Source of the DNA: Salinibacter altiplanensis
GTDB lineage: Bacteria > Bacteroidota > Rhodothermia > Rhodothermales > Salinibacteraceae
Reading direction: 5' to 3'
NCBI RefSeq assembly: GCF_002894645.1
Contig: NZ_NCQY01000020.1
Span: 19,138 to 83,137 of the forward strand
DNA: 64,000 nt
Positions 8,397 through 18,315 of the stretch are shown piece after piece. The first letter of the stretch is position 1; each line of letters begins with the position of its first letter. The position numbers and the translations under genes were made by a program. The notes beneath the pieces are model-generated. The model was not told the DNA's origin. It did no database searches and was given only the letters and a program-made list of their open reading frames with translations.

Positions 8397-10307
8397 ATGG
8401 ACGAACAACATCCCCTACACGACGACGGCATGCAGGAGATTGTCGAGAGCTTCGTGGTGGAGGCCACGGAGATCTACGACGGGCTCGAAGGAGATCTCCT
8501 GCAGCTCGAAAAAACGCCCGAGGACGAAGAGCTCGTAGACAGCGTGTTTCGGGACGTGCACACGGTGAAAGGCACGGCCGGCTTCCTCGACCTCGAACAG
8601 CTCAGCACGCTCGCGCACCGGTTCGAAGAGGTGCTCGACGCGATGCGCGACCAGGAGGTCGACTTTGTGCCGGCCATGACCGACGTGATGCTGTGTGCCT
8701 TCGACCACATGAAGGTGCTCACGCAGCAGGTTATCGACCGCGAGCTGGAACCGCTCGACCTGGAGCCCCTGCTCGACGCCCTCGAGGCCATCAACGAGGG
8801 GACGTTCGAGGCCGGGGCCGTGTCGCTGCCGGACCCGGACGGCGGAGCGCCTCAGGACGTGGGCGGCGATGCCCCGGAAAGCACCGAAGAGGCGGCCGGC
8901 GGGGCCGAGTCGGGCAGCACGGAGACGGCCGCCTCCTCGGACGCGGGATCGGGTTCCGACGCGTCGTCGAGCTCTGACGACGGTGGGGGCCGTGGCGATT
9001 CCGAGCGAAAGGCGCCGGACACCATCCGCGTTGAGGTAAGCCGCCTGAATGAACTGATGGACCTGGTTGGCGAGCTGGTGCTGGGGCGCAACCGACTGCT
9101 CCAACTCATCACCGACGCGCGCACCGAACACGACGCGCGCTCCGACGCAGACGAAAGTCTCCGTCTCGACTCCCTACTGAGCGAGCTGGAGGAGGCAAGC
9201 GACAAGGTCGACTACACGACCACGGATCTGCAAAGCGCCATCATGCAGACGCGCATGGTCGAGGTGGGGCAGGTCTTCGGCAAGTTTCCGCGCGTGGTGC
9301 GCGACCTGGCCCGCGAGTTTGACAAACAGATCAACCTGACGGTGGAGGGAGAGGACACCGAGCTCGACAAGTCGCTCATCGAAGAGATCGGGGACCCGTT
9401 GCTTCACCTCGTGCGCAACGCGGCGGACCACGGCATCGAATCCCCCGAAGAACGAAAGGAAAAGGGAAAAGACCCGCGGGGCGAAATTCACCTCTCCGCG
9501 TCCCACGCCGGCAACCACATCATCATCGAAATTGCCGATGACGGGGCGGGCCTCGACCCGGATGTCCTGAAGAGAAAGGCCATCGAAAAGGAGGTGCTGA
9601 CCGAGGACGAGGCCACGGACCTGAGCGACGCGGAGGCGTACCAGCTCATTTTCCGTCCGGGCTTTTCGACCACCGAGGAGGTGGGACAGGTCTCCGGGCG
9701 TGGGGTGGGAATGGACGTCGTGAAAACCAACCTGGCTGAGCTCAACGGGACGATCGACATCGACTCTACGCTCGGGGAGGGGACGCGCTTCACGCTGAAG
9801 CTCCCCCTCACGCTTGCGATCCTCCAGAGCATGCTGGTGCGGAGCGGGGCGGAGACCTTCGCGATTCCGCTCTACGCCGTGTCGGAGGCCGTGCGCCTGG
9901 AGCCCGACATGATCGACACGATTCAAGAGGGAGAGGTCATCGAGCACCGAGACCGGGTGATTCCGGTGATGCGCCTCGGAGAGGTGCTGAACGTGCAGTC
10001 CCCGGACGCCGGGGGGCAGCGGGCCGACCGCTTTTCCGACAAGAAGGATGCATACGCCGTCGTGGTGAGCGTGGCCCATCGGCGCGCCGCGGTGGTCGTC
10101 GATGAGCTGATCTCCCAGGAGGAGGTCGTCATCAAGTCGCTCGGCGACTACCTGAAGTCGGTGCCGGGGGTTGCCGGGTCCACCATCCTGGGGGACGGCC
10201 AGGTCATCATGGTGCTCGATGTTGGAGAGATGATTCAGCACGAAGAACTCACCGCCGAGGCGGAGGCCGTCGAGGCAGAGGGGTCCCCAGCCGCCTCGTC
10301 GAAGTAG
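8397..10307 (+). CDS. cheA: Chemotaxis sensor histidine kinase CheA
   Basis: CheA autophosphorylates in response to receptors and passes phosphate to CheY and CheB. From ATG 8397 (636 residues) it has the P1 Hpt domain with phospho-His near residue 55 (FRDVHTVKGTAGF), an acidic/Ser-rich linker of about 145-200, the P3 dimerisation domain (VEVSRLNELMDLVGELVLGR), the P4 ATPase (N box LHLVRNAADHG, G boxes DDGAGLD and VSGRGVGMDVV) and a C-terminal CheW-like P5 domain. No clear P2 CheY-binding domain is visible; low-complexity sequence occupies that place. An in-frame GTG at 8334, 6 bp after cheZ, is an alternative start. Confidence 0.94.
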   Translation: MDEQHPLHDDGMQEIVESFVVEATEIYDGLEGDLLQLEKTPEDEELVDSVFRDVHTVKGTAGFLDLEQLSTLAHRFEEVLDAMRDQEVDFVPAMTDVMLCAFDHMKVLTQQVIDRELEPLDLEPLLDALEAINEGTFEAGAVSLPDPDGGAPQDVGGDAPESTEEAAGGAESGSTETAASSDAGSGSDASSSSDDGGGRGDSERKAPDTIRVEVSRLNELMDLVGELVLGRNRLLQLITDARTEHDARSDADESLRLDSLLSELEEASDKVDYTTTDLQSAIMQTRMVEVGQVFGKFPRVVRDLAREFDKQINLTVEGEDTELDKSLIEEIGDPLLHLVRNAADHGIESPEERKEKGKDPRGEIHLSASHAGNHIIIEIADDGAGLDPDVLKRKAIEKEVLTEDEATDLSDAEAYQLIFRPGFSTTEEVGQVSGRGVGMDVVKTNLAELNGTIDIDSTLGEGTRFTLKLPLTLAILQSMLVRSGAETFAIPLYAVSEAVRLEPDMIDTIQEGEVIEHRDRVIPVMRLGEVLNVQSPDAGGQRADRFSDKKDAYAVVVSVAHRRAAVVVDELISQEEVVIKSLGDYLKSVPGVAGSTILGDGQVIMVLDVGEMIQHEELTAEAEAVEAEGSPAASSK

Positions 10308-10352
10308 ACCCACGTTTGTCCAGTCGTTTTCACCGGGCCCTTTGGAATCGCT

Positions 10353-11477
10353 ATGATCCGCATACTCGTCGTCGATGACTCGTTGGTGATGCGGAAGGCC
10401 ATCTCGCGGATCTTCGAACAGGCCGACGACATGACGGTCGCAGACACGGCTACGAACGGGAAAGAAGGGGTGGAAAAGGCGCGTCGACTGGAGCCCGACG
10501 TGGTAACGATGGACGTGGAGATGCCGAAGATGAACGGCATTGAGGCCGTCCGCCGCATCATGGACACGGACCCGCGTCCCATCCTCATGCTGAGCTCCCT
10601 CACGGAGAAAGGGGCCGAGGTAACGATTGAGGCGATGCAGGCGGGGGCGGCCGACTTCCTGCCGAAGGGAGAGTCCAGTGCCACCCTCCGGGCCGACGAC
10701 GTTGAGGCCAAGCTGCTCAAGAAGGTCCAGGCCCTCGCACACTCGAACGCGCGGCTGTTTGAGGACGGAGGGGAGGGGCCAGGTCTGAACTCGTCGTCGT
10801 CCGGGGCCCGCACGACGTCCACATCGTCCCGTGCCTCATCGTCGAGGTCGTCCGGCACCATCTCGTCCGGCACGGCGCCCTCCCCCGAGGCCTCCTACGA
10901 GCTGGCCGTCATTGGCGTATCGACGGGCGGGCCCATGGCGCTGCAACACGTGATCCCCGCCCTGCCCGCCGAGTTTCCGCTGCCGGTCGCGGTCGTGCAG
11001 CACATGCCGCCCCAGTTCACGCGCTCGCTGTCGGACCGCCTCGACTCGCTCAGCGCACTTTCTGTGGCCGAGGCGGACGAGGGAATGCTGCTCGAACCGG
11101 GACGGGTTGTTGTGGCTGCGGGGGATCGTCACCTCACAGTGGAACGGCGTAAAGGGGAACTTTCGGTTTGTACACCGGCGGAGCCCGCAGAGGGCAGCCA
11201 CCGTCCATCGGCCAATGTTCTGTTTCGGTCTGCCGCCGAGGTGTGCCGGGGACGCATACTGACCGTCGTGATGACGGGCATGGGCAAAGATGGACTGGAG
11301 GGGGTCCGGGACATCAAAGAAGAGGGAGGAACCGTCTACATCCAAGACGAAGACACGTCCGTCGTGTACGGGATGCCCGGCGTCGTCGCCGAGGCCGGGC
11401 TCGCAGATGGGTCCTTTCCCCTCGATTCCCTTCCCGACGCGATGCAGAAGGCCGTGGGGACGCCGGCCCATCCGTAG
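10353..11477 (+). CDS. cheB: Chemotaxis protein-glutamate methylesterase CheB
   Basis: CheB demethylates or deamidates receptors when phosphorylated by CheA. The 374-residue protein has an N-terminal receiver (D54 in [22 protein letters not shown], phosphosite environment typical of CheB). A Ser/Thr-rich linker (about 145-175) leads to the methylesterase domain with catalytic Ser in [12 protein letters not shown], His in [13 protein letters not shown] and Asp in [12 protein letters not shown]. All three catalytic residues are present. It closes the core che operon, 45 bp after cheA. Confidence 0.95.
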   Translation: MIRILVVDDSLVMRKAISRIFEQADDMTVADTATNGKEGVEKARRLEPDVVTMDVEMPKMNGIEAVRRIMDTDPRPILMLSSLTEKGAEVTIEAMQAGAADFLPKGESSATLRADDVEAKLLKKVQALAHSNARLFEDGGEGPGLNSSSSGARTTSTSSRASSSRSSGTISSGTAPSPEASYELAVIGVSTGGPMALQHVIPALPAEFPLPVAVVQHMPPQFTRSLSDRLDSLSALSVAEADEGMLLEPGRVVVAAGDRHLTVERRKGELSVCTPAEPAEGSHRPSANVLFRSAAEVCRGRILTVVMTGMGKDGLEGVRDIKEEGGTVYIQDEDTSVVYGMPGVVAEAGLADGSFPLDSLPDAMQKAVGTPAHP

Positions 11478-11531
11478 GCGTCGGAAGGCCTGTTAGGACG
11501 AAGGCATGCAGTTTGTACCGTTCAGGAGCAC

Positions 11532-12239
11532 ATGGTCGTGGCCCAGTCCCGCTGCTCCGCTATGACGCCCAACAATCCTTCTCTCTCGGCCCGTCTGCTC
11601 GTCGCCGGTGGGCTGTTTTTTGTCCTCGTCGCCGTGGAGGCCGGCCCCGCTGTTCCGACTGCGAGGGCCCAACACGGCCCCCACGCCGACGAGCACGCAC
11701 GGCAAGTCGCCCGGAATGCGCGCCCCGAGGCGCCCGCTCGCTCTACCCAGCGGCGCCTCCGACGCTACGAGTCGTATCTCCAGTATTTCTCTGGACTGGC
11801 GTATGCCCGAAGCGGCATCAACCTGAATACCAACTTCGTCCGGGCGCTGATCGCGGCCGAATCGGGGGCCCGACCACGGGTCGTATCGTCGGCCGGGGCC
11901 GTCGGGCTCATGCAAATCCGTCCCGAGACGGGGCGCCGGGCCGCTCGCGCGCTCTACGCGACCGGCTACGACTTTCGATTTGTCAACCGGCGCCGGCTTC
12001 GCAGCCTGTCGGCGGACGACCTGAAGGACCCAGCCCTCAACATCCTGATCGGCTGCTACCTGCTGGACCACTACAACGCGGAGTTCGGGGACCACCTGGC
12101 CCGGACCGTCGGGGCCTGGAACGCGGGCCCGGACCGCGTGCGCCAGTACCGCGGCACGCCCCCCTACGAGGAGACGCTGGGACTCATCCGCCGCGTCAAT
12201 GCCTTCTACCTCTTCTTCCGACGACAGAACGGCCGGTAG
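11532..12239 (+). CDS. Lytic transglycosylase, SLT family, secreted
   Basis: The protein probably cleaves peptidoglycan to let flagellar structures or secretion complexes cross the wall. It has an N-terminal signal sequence (hydrophobic run RLLVAGGLFFVLVAV at about 20-35) and a goose-lysozyme-like SLT domain. The catalytic Glu lies in FVRALIAAESGARPRVVS, followed by SAGAVGLMQIRPETG, the ...LKDPALNILIGCYLL helix and VGAWNAGP. AGGAG stands 3 bases before ATG 11532; ATG 11562 would leave a shorter signal peptide. Its place between cheB and a chemoreceptor suggests a flagellar role, but a general wall role cannot be excluded. Confidence 0.85.
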   Translation: MVVAQSRCSAMTPNNPSLSARLLVAGGLFFVLVAVEAGPAVPTARAQHGPHADEHARQVARNARPEAPARSTQRRLRRYESYLQYFSGLAYARSGINLNTNFVRALIAAESGARPRVVSSAGAVGLMQIRPETGRRAARALYATGYDFRFVNRRRLRSLSADDLKDPALNILIGCYLLDHYNAEFGDHLARTVGAWNAGPDRVRQYRGTPPYEETLGLIRRVNAFYLFFRRQNGR

Positions 12240-12728
12240 CCCCTGCCCGTCCGTCGGCTCCCTTCGACCGTGCTGCCGGGGACGCATCTTCTCCCCGGAG
12301 CGTCTTCGCCACGACAGGCCCCTCTGTCCAGGGGCGTGTTGAGAGAGGGCTTCCGGCAAGACAAAAGGCGTAGGAACAAACAGATAAAAGTTCGGCCAAA
12401 GTCGTACAATTCCGCACCGATGCCCACACTACACGACAAAAAGCCAAATGGCCAGCTCTCTGCGTCAATCACAACAAGACGAGTCGTTCTAAGAGTCTGT
12501 TTTGATTTTGGGTCGGATCGCGAGAGCGAAAATTGACGGAGCGAACTCTGCAGAAAACGGCAGGCCGTCCCGGACCTCTCCTCTGACACCCTCGACGAGC
12601 CCCTCCGACATCGCTCCCCTCAGGATGACCCCCGCTCAGAATTTTTGTCGTGTGGCAAGACCGACGGCAGAGAGGGAGTCATTCGGCCACACGCCCCTTC
12701 GAAGTCGCATTCAGAAGCCCAGCCGACC
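12240..12728. other. Intergenic region before chemoreceptor gene
   Basis: These 489 bases carry no gene that can be supported. They contain a 39-bp repeat copy at 12492-12530. AT-rich stretches around 12375-12420 could hold a promoter (TACAAT at about 12411), but no sigma-28 box like those elsewhere was found here. Confidence 0.5.
12492..12530 (+). repeat. Short dispersed repeat, copy A (possible IS end relic)
   Basis: These 39 bases match 55681-55719 at about 32 positions (shared cores TGATTTTGG, TCGGAT and GAGAGCGA). The outer GAGTCTGTTTTGA resembles terminal inverted repeats of some IS5-family elements (IS427/IS1031-like), as recalled from general knowledge. No transposase fragment was recognised nearby, so it may be a solo end or a miniature-element remnant. 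Confidence 0.5.
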
Positions 12729-15449
12729 ATGTCCCCATTTCGCGACCTAAGCATCCGCGCGAAGCTCCTCGCCACCCTGCTCGGCGTTGGCGTCGTGTCG
12801 ATCGGTGCCATCGGATGGGTTGGATACTCCAATGCCCGAGAAGGCCTCAAATCCGAGGCCTTCGGGACGCTGGCGAGCGTGCAGTCGAATAAGGCCAATG
12901 CGGTCGAAGACTACTTCGGGCACGTCCGGGACCAGGTCGTCACGACCTCCGAGAACGACCAGACCGTGCGGGCGATGCGGAAGTTTCGGTCGGCCTTCCA
13001 GGTGCTCGATGCCCGGGGCGCTGCGCCGATGAGAGAGGGGGCGGAGGCGGTGCAGAGATACTACGACGCGGAGTTCGTCCCCCGGCTCGAAGAACACAGT
13101 GGGACGGAGGCGTCCGCCGATGCGTACGTGCCGGAGCAAGGGCACGTCCAGTATTTGCAGAACAAATACATTGCGTCGAACCCCAACCCTGTCGGCGAAA
13201 AAGACCAGCTGAACCGACCGGACGGGGGCTGGGAGGCCTATCACGTGCCGCACGCAGAGTATCACGACGACTTCCGGCGCTTTCTGCACGCCTTCAACTA
13301 CCACGACGTCTTTCTGGTAGAGCCGGACAACGGCCACATCGTGTATTCGGTGCACAAGGAGGTCGACTTCGGGACGAGTCTGCTCGACGGCCCGTACCAG
13401 GACAGCAACCTCGCCGAGGTCTTTCGGGCCGCCCGGGCGGCAAAAGGCGGGGAAGAGAGTCGGCTCGTGGACTTCGCGGCGTACGCCCCCTCGTACGGGG
13501 CCCCGGCATCGTTCATCGCCTCCCCCATCACGGACGATGGAGAGGTGATTGGGGTGCTTGTCTTTCAGATGCCCATTGGGGAGATCAACAAGACGCTCAC
13601 GGGCGGTCGGGAGTGGCGGGCCGAAGGACTTGGCGAGACGGGCGAGGCGTTTTTGGTGGGGGCAGACCAACGGATGCGGAACGACTCCCGGTTTCTTCTG
13701 GAGGACAAACGCGCGTACCTGGACTCCCTCCGTGCCCGCGAGTACAGGGCAGAACCCGTTGACCGGATCGATGCCCTCGGCACGACAATTCTCCAGCAGG
13801 AGGTTCGGATGGACGCGGTTGACCGGGCCCTGGACGGAGAGACAGGCCAGACGGTGGAATCGGACTACCGGGGAGAAAAGGTGCTGAGTGCCTACAGCCC
13901 GGTTGACATCGGAGGGGTTGACTGGGCCGTCGTCGCGACGATCGGCCGCGATGAGGCCCTCGCCACCGTCGACGCCCTGACGTGGCAGATTGGTGGCTGG
14001 GGACTCGCGCTTCTCGTGCTGGTCGGGGGCGTTGCGCTCCTGTTTGTCCGCTCGTTTGCCCGGCCCATCGTGGCGCTCCGGGACGCCTCGAAGAAGGCGG
14101 CGTCGGGCACCCTGGACGTGACCGTGCCCGTTCAGTCGCAGGACGAGGTGGGCGAGCTCACGGCGGCCTTTAACGAAATGGTCGACCAAAACCGGGCGGC
14201 CCTGAACGAGGCGGCCGCGAAGGACGAGGAGGCTCGCCGGGCGTCCCAGGAGGCCGAGGAGGCCAAAGAGCGAGCCGAGAAGCAGCGGGCGACCCTTCAG
14301 CACGACGTCGAAACGATGATGGAGGCCATGAACCGGTTCGCCGACGGGGACCTGACGGTACAGCTCGATGCGGACCGTGACGATGAAATTGGGCGCCTGT
14401 TCGACGGGTTCAATCGTGTCGTCGGAACCCTGCGTCGGATGGTCGTGACGGTGCGAAAGACGGCCGAGTCGACGGCCGTGTCCGCCGGGCAGATCAGTGG
14501 GTCCAGCGAGCAGATGGCGGCCAGTGCCGAGGAGCAGTCCGCCCAGGCCGAAGAGGTGGCCGCCGCGGTGGAGGAGCTCAACCAAACCATCAACGAGAAC
14601 GCCAAGAGCATCCAGCGCACGGCCGACGCCGCGGCGACAGGGAGCGAGCAGGCCCGGCGCGGGGGAACAGTCGTTGCCGATGCGGCGGACAAGATCGACG
14701 AGATTGCCGACGTGGTGGACCGCTCGGCCGAGACCATCGAGCACCTCGGGGCCTCCAGCGAAGAGATCGGCGAGATTGTAGAGACGATCGACGAGATTGC
14801 CGATCAGACCAACCTGCTGGCGCTGAACGCTGCGATCGAGGCGGCCCGGGCGGGAGAGGAGGGCCAGGGCTTTGCCGTGGTGGCCGAGGAGGTGCGCAAA
14901 CTGGCGGCGCGGACCGACCGGGCCACCGACGAGATTGCCGAGATGATTGCACAGGTGCAGTCGGAGACCGACGATGCCGTCGAGGCAGTGCGGCAGGGCA
15001 CCCGGCGGGTCGAGGAGGGACTGGAGCTGGCCAACGAGGCCGGAACGGCCCTCGACGAGATCGTCGAGTCAATTGCCCGGGTCGAGGAGCAGGCCGACGA
15101 GATCGCGGCGGCCTCCGAAGAGCAGTCCACCACCAGCGAAGAGATTGCCCAGAGCATCCAGTCGATCTCGACGGCCGCCCAAGAGTCGGCCGCCTCGGTG
15201 ACGCACGTGGCCGACTCGGCCGCCGACCTCGACACCCTGACCGACACGCTCCACGAGAGCCTCCAGCGGTTTCAGGTGGAGCGTCACGAGCCCCGATCGG
15301 GGACCACGGGAGAGGAGGGGCAAACAGCCGGGTCCGGAAGTGCCCGGGAGTCTGCCAGACGGCCCGGTGACGACCACCGCTCCGGAGGAGCCACTTCTTT
15401 ACACGAGACGGGCCCCCTTGCCGCCACGGACGGCCCGGGCGAGCAGTAA
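12729..15449 (+). CDS. Methyl-accepting chemotaxis protein (large receptor)
   Basis: A 906-residue chemoreceptor. TM1 lies near residues 12-33 ([20 protein letters not shown]), followed by a large extracytoplasmic ligand domain of about 380 residues (probably Cache-like), TM2 at about 420-442, a HAMP domain, and a second HAMP-like segment near 535-585 ([20 protein letters not shown]). The cytoplasmic signalling domain has its hairpin tip near 690-725 ([20 protein letters not shown], then [18 protein letters not shown]). ATG 12729 is preferred over an upstream TTG. The tail is disordered and shows no CheR-tethering pentapeptide. The ligand is unknown. Confidence 0.92.
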   Translation: MSPFRDLSIRAKLLATLLGVGVVSIGAIGWVGYSNAREGLKSEAFGTLASVQSNKANAVEDYFGHVRDQVVTTSENDQTVRAMRKFRSAFQVLDARGAAPMREGAEAVQRYYDAEFVPRLEEHSGTEASADAYVPEQGHVQYLQNKYIASNPNPVGEKDQLNRPDGGWEAYHVPHAEYHDDFRRFLHAFNYHDVFLVEPDNGHIVYSVHKEVDFGTSLLDGPYQDSNLAEVFRAARAAKGGEESRLVDFAAYAPSYGAPASFIASPITDDGEVIGVLVFQMPIGEINKTLTGGREWRAEGLGETGEAFLVGADQRMRNDSRFLLEDKRAYLDSLRAREYRAEPVDRIDALGTTILQQEVRMDAVDRALDGETGQTVESDYRGEKVLSAYSPVDIGGVDWAVVATIGRDEALATVDALTWQIGGWGLALLVLVGGVALLFVRSFARPIVALRDASKKAASGTLDVTVPVQSQDEVGELTAAFNEMVDQNRAALNEAAAKDEEARRASQEAEEAKERAEKQRATLQHDVETMMEAMNRFADGDLTVQLDADRDDEIGRLFDGFNRVVGTLRRMVVTVRKTAESTAVSAGQISGSSEQMAASAEEQSAQAEEVAAAVEELNQTINENAKSIQRTADAAATGSEQARRGGTVVADAADKIDEIADVVDRSAETIEHLGASSEEIGEIVETIDEIADQTNLLALNAAIEAARAGEEGQGFAVVAEEVRKLAARTDRATDEIAEMIAQVQSETDDAVEAVRQGTRRVEEGLELANEAGTALDEIVESIARVEEQADEIAAASEEQSTTSEEIAQSIQSISTAAQESAASVTHVADSAADLDTLTDTLHESLQRFQVERHEPRSGTTGEEGQTAGSGSARESARRPGDDHRSGGATSLHETGPLAATDGPGEQ

Positions 15450-15482
15450 GCCCGAGTGCTGCTGGGAGGGAGCCGTGTCGGT

Positions 15483-15509
15483 TTAAGGTTTGCCGACCGC
15501 CGCCGATAC
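15483..15509 (+). promoter_or_regulatory. Sigma-28 promoter of the binding-protein/receptor pair
   Basis: TTAAGGTT at 15483-15490, an 11-base spacer, then GCCGATAC at 15502-15509, about 60 bp upstream of the ATG at 15571. One base in the -10 element differs from GCCGATAA. A short GTCGG/CCGAC inverted repeat (15477-15481 and 15493-15497) brackets the -35 element. Confidence 0.7.
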
Positions 15510-15570
15510 CTAGGGTGAAGAGTGTCTGTCTTGATGTTCGATCTCCTTCAAAAGCTCCTCTTCCTGCACC

Positions 15571-16188
15571 ATGCACACGCGCTCCCTTTCTCTCCTTTCA
15601 GTCCTTGCTGCCTTCCTCGCCATGGGCACCATGCCGACTTCTACGGGACCGTCCCCGGCGGCATCGGCGTCGGCTGACGGGCCCACGCACGCGGGGCCCA
15701 ATCCGGGGGCGGGGCTGGTTCAGCAGATGTTTTTCCTAAAAAAGATGCGCTCGGACGTGAAGCGCATTGGGCTCGTCTGGAAGCGCGGCGCCGCCAACCA
15801 AGAGAAAAAGATTGAACAGGCCAACCGGGCCGTCGCCTCCATTCAGGGCAAGCTGTACGTGGGGTACGTCGAAGACGCGAGCAGCGTCGCGGAGCAGTTC
15901 CGGTTGTTGACCCGCAAACACGACGTGCAGGCGATCTGGGTGATCGAAAACGACGGCGTCGTGAATGCCTCGGCCCCCCAGAAATACCTCATCAAAAACA
16001 CGATCAAGGAAGGCATTCCCCTGCTGGCACCGAGCCAAGACTGGGTCAGCGCCGGCGCGCCCGTGGCCATCATGGAAAACAACGGGTCCATTCAAATTAT
16101 GCTCAACGAGCAGGCAGCAGAGGCCACGGCACTTGATGTGCCGGAGAAATACCAGTCGAACACCAAGCTCGTCGCGGCGGCCAACTGA
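15571..16188 (+). CDS. Secreted ABC-substrate-binding-like protein of unknown ligand
   Basis: The 205-residue protein has a signal peptide (SLLSVLAAFLAMGTM) and one alpha/beta fold resembling half of the PF04392-type substrate-binding family: VKRIGLVWKRGAANQEKKIE, EQFRLLTRKHDVQAIWVIEN, KYLIKNTIKEGIPLLAPS and SAGAPVAIMENNG. These proteins usually have two lobes and about 300 residues, so this one is short. No permease or ATPase is nearby. It has its own sigma-28 promoter and precedes a chemoreceptor gene by 90 bp. That suggests a periplasmic sensing partner rather than a transporter component; this is inference. Confidence 0.6.
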   Translation: MHTRSLSLLSVLAAFLAMGTMPTSTGPSPAASASADGPTHAGPNPGAGLVQQMFFLKKMRSDVKRIGLVWKRGAANQEKKIEQANRAVASIQGKLYVGYVEDASSVAEQFRLLTRKHDVQAIWVIENDGVVNASAPQKYLIKNTIKEGIPLLAPSQDWVSAGAPVAIMENNGSIQIMLNEQAAEATALDVPEKYQSNTKLVAAAN

Positions 16189-16278
16189 CGTGCGTTCCCA
16201 TTGGGGAGCCCCAGGTGCCGCGAGCCCGTCTCCCCGTTTCCTTTCCGGTAGCTAGCACACCACTCGACCTCTCGACCC

Positions 16279-18180
16279 ATGTCCTTGCGGTTTTCGGATC
16301 TCAACCTCGGTCCCCGGTTTGTCCTGCTTTTGTCCATTGGGGCCGTGGGGTTCATCGTTTTGTTTCTCTCATTTGTGTTCTACTCCCTCGACCAGACCGA
16401 GCTGGAGCTGGAACGACGGGGTCAGCTCATGGCCGAGACGGTCGGACAGCAGTCCGTCGTCAAGATTAAGATGTCCGACCAGGCCGGGCTCGAAGAGACC
16501 CTCAAGCGGACCGTGGAGGGCAGCTCGGCCCTGGCCGGGGGAGTCTACGGCCCCGAAGGTGCACAGATTGCCTCGCATGGACTTGAGAAGGCACTTCCCT
16601 CCATGGAGGGGACTGTCGATCAGCAGGAGGGCAAAGCGGCCCAGTGGACCGAAACGGCGGACGGCACGTCCGTGCTGGCCGCGACGTCAGAGATCATGAG
16701 CAACGGGGAGGCGATTGGGTCGGTGCTCATGGTGATGCCGTCCGAGGTGCTGCAGGAGACCAAACAGACGAGCTACCTGATCGCGGGCGGCATTGTCGTG
16801 GGCATCGGGCTCCTGGGCGTGTTCATCATCATCATCCTGAAGCGCACGGTGGCCCGTCCGGTCAACGCGCTCCGTGAGGCGGCGGAGGACGTCCGCGACG
16901 GCCACCTGGACGCGCACGTCGACGCGGATCAGGGGGACGAGATTGGGCAGCTCGCAGACGCCTTCAACGCGATGGTGACGGCGAGTCGGGAGAAGACCGA
17001 GGCCCTCGAAGAGAAGTCGGCACAGGCAGAGGAGGCCCTGGAGCGGGCAGAGTCCCTCCAGCACGAGGCCGAGGAGGAGCAGGAATACCTGCGCGAGCAG
17101 TTCAACCGCATCTCCGATGTGTTGTTGGCCGTGGAAGAGGGAGACCTCACCCAGCGGCTGACTGTAAAGAAGAACGATGCGGTCGGACAGCTCATGGAAC
17201 AGGTCAACACGATGATCGGTCAGCTTGCCGGCCTGATTCAAGAGGTGGAGACTACCAGCAGTCAGCTTTCATCGGCCGCAGAGACGACGGCCTCGACGGC
17301 CGCGGAGATGTCGGCCGGCACCGAGGAGCAGGCCGAGCAGACGACGGAGGTGGCGGCGGCGGTCGAGGAGATGTCGTCGTCCGTGGCGTCGTCGTCCGAG
17401 CACGCTGAGCGCACCAACGACAAGGCTCGGGAGGCCTCCGACCTTGCGGAGAAGGGCGAGAAGGTCTTCAACCGCACCACCCAGGCCATGGAGCGCATTG
17501 TGGAGGTTGTCAACTCGTCGTCCGACAAGGTCTCGGCCCTGGGCGAGGCGAGTGCCGAGATCGGCGACATCGTCCAGGTCATCGAAGACATTGCCGATCA
17601 GACCAATCTGCTGGCCCTGAACGCCGCCATCGAGGCCCAGCGCGCCGGGGAGGAAGGGAAGGGCTTCGCCGTCGTGGCCGACGAGGTCCGCGAGCTGGCC
17701 GAGCGGACCACCTCCGCGACCCAGGAGATCTCCGACGTGGTCGTACAGATTCAGGAGCAAATCGACGAGGTCGTCGCCTCGATGGAAAAGGGCACCGACG
17801 AGGTGGAAAGCGGCCTCGCCCTTACGGAGGACGCCTCGGACGCCCTCGACGAGATTACCGCCTCCATCGACGAGATGGCGATGACGATCGACCAGATTGC
17901 GGCGGCCACCCAGGAGCAGTCGGCCACGACGGCCCAGATTGCGGAGAGTGTCGAGTCGATCTCCGGCGTTGCCGACAGCGTGTCGGACTCGACGAACCAG
18001 CTGGCAGAGATGGCCGACGACATGTCTCACCAGGCCGAAGACTTGGGAGAGCTCATCGAACAGTTCGACGTTTCGAGAGCAGGGGGGGCGGCCCGAGCGT
18101 CCCAGGACAAGACGACGCTGGAGTCCACCCCGGACGTGTCGGCCTCTGGTCCGAACGGAGCGGCGGTCGGGACTGCCTAG
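16279..18180 (+). CDS. Methyl-accepting chemotaxis protein (small periplasmic domain)
   Basis: A 633-residue chemoreceptor with TM1 at about 11-35 ([20 protein letters not shown]), a small extracytoplasmic domain of about 130 residues, TM2 at about 166-188 ([20 protein letters not shown]) and HAMP. A second HAMP-like repeat lies at about 270-320 ([20 protein letters not shown]). The signalling hairpin is near 440-475 ([20 protein letters not shown], then [20 protein letters not shown]). It probably shares a transcript with the preceding secreted protein, consistent with recognition of a binding-protein complex. The unit ends near the hairpin at 18274-18315. Confidence 0.92.
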   Translation: MSLRFSDLNLGPRFVLLLSIGAVGFIVLFLSFVFYSLDQTELELERRGQLMAETVGQQSVVKIKMSDQAGLEETLKRTVEGSSALAGGVYGPEGAQIASHGLEKALPSMEGTVDQQEGKAAQWTETADGTSVLAATSEIMSNGEAIGSVLMVMPSEVLQETKQTSYLIAGGIVVGIGLLGVFIIIILKRTVARPVNALREAAEDVRDGHLDAHVDADQGDEIGQLADAFNAMVTASREKTEALEEKSAQAEEALERAESLQHEAEEEQEYLREQFNRISDVLLAVEEGDLTQRLTVKKNDAVGQLMEQVNTMIGQLAGLIQEVETTSSQLSSAAETTASTAAEMSAGTEEQAEQTTEVAAAVEEMSSSVASSSEHAERTNDKAREASDLAEKGEKVFNRTTQAMERIVEVVNSSSDKVSALGEASAEIGDIVQVIEDIADQTNLLALNAAIEAQRAGEEGKGFAVVADEVRELAERTTSATQEISDVVVQIQEQIDEVVASMEKGTDEVESGLALTEDASDALDEITASIDEMAMTIDQIAAATQEQSATTAQIAESVESISGVADSVSDSTNQLAEMADDMSHQAEDLGELIEQFDVSRAGGAARASQDKTTLESTPDVSASGPNGAAVGTA

Positions 18181-18263
18181 CGCAGGACAACTGCGCTGTT
18201 GGGGAAAGGCACACGTCCGAGGGGACGCCCCGAAAGGCGAAGGGAAATGAGAACACTGGACAC

Positions 18264-18290
18264 TTAAGGTCCGCTCCGGCGCGCCGATAA
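18264..18290 (+). promoter_or_regulatory. Sigma-28 promoter upstream of the motA region
   Basis: TTAAGGTC at 18264-18271, an 11-base spacer, then a perfect GCCGATAA at 18283-18290. It lies about 800 bp before the motA ATG, an unusually long leader, and no nearer box was found. The -10 element sits inside the hairpin at 18274-18307. Confidence 0.7.
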
Positions 18291-18315
18291 TTGTGGGTGC
18301 GCCGGAGTTCTTTTT
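18274..18315 (+). terminator. Rho-independent-like terminator after receptor gene
   Basis: CTCCGGCGCGCC at 18274-18285 pairs with GGTGCGCCGGAG at 18296-18307 (one mismatch, 10-base loop). A T-rich run, TTCTTTTT, follows at 18308-18315. It would end the transcript of the chemoreceptor that stops at 18180. The hairpin overlaps the sigma-28 -10 element. Confidence 0.6.

Noticed and set aside
9174-10742. Long open frame on the minus strand across cheA/cheB
   Set aside because: It mirrors the codon structure of cheA and cheB, is His/Arg/Gly-rich and resembles no protein. Such shadow frames are expected at this GC content.
12375-12420. TAAAAGTT followed 11 bases later by GTACAATT as a sigma-28 promoter of the large chemoreceptor
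   Set aside because: The -10 part does not match GCCGATAA and the distance to the ATG is over 300 bases; at most a weak housekeeping promoter.
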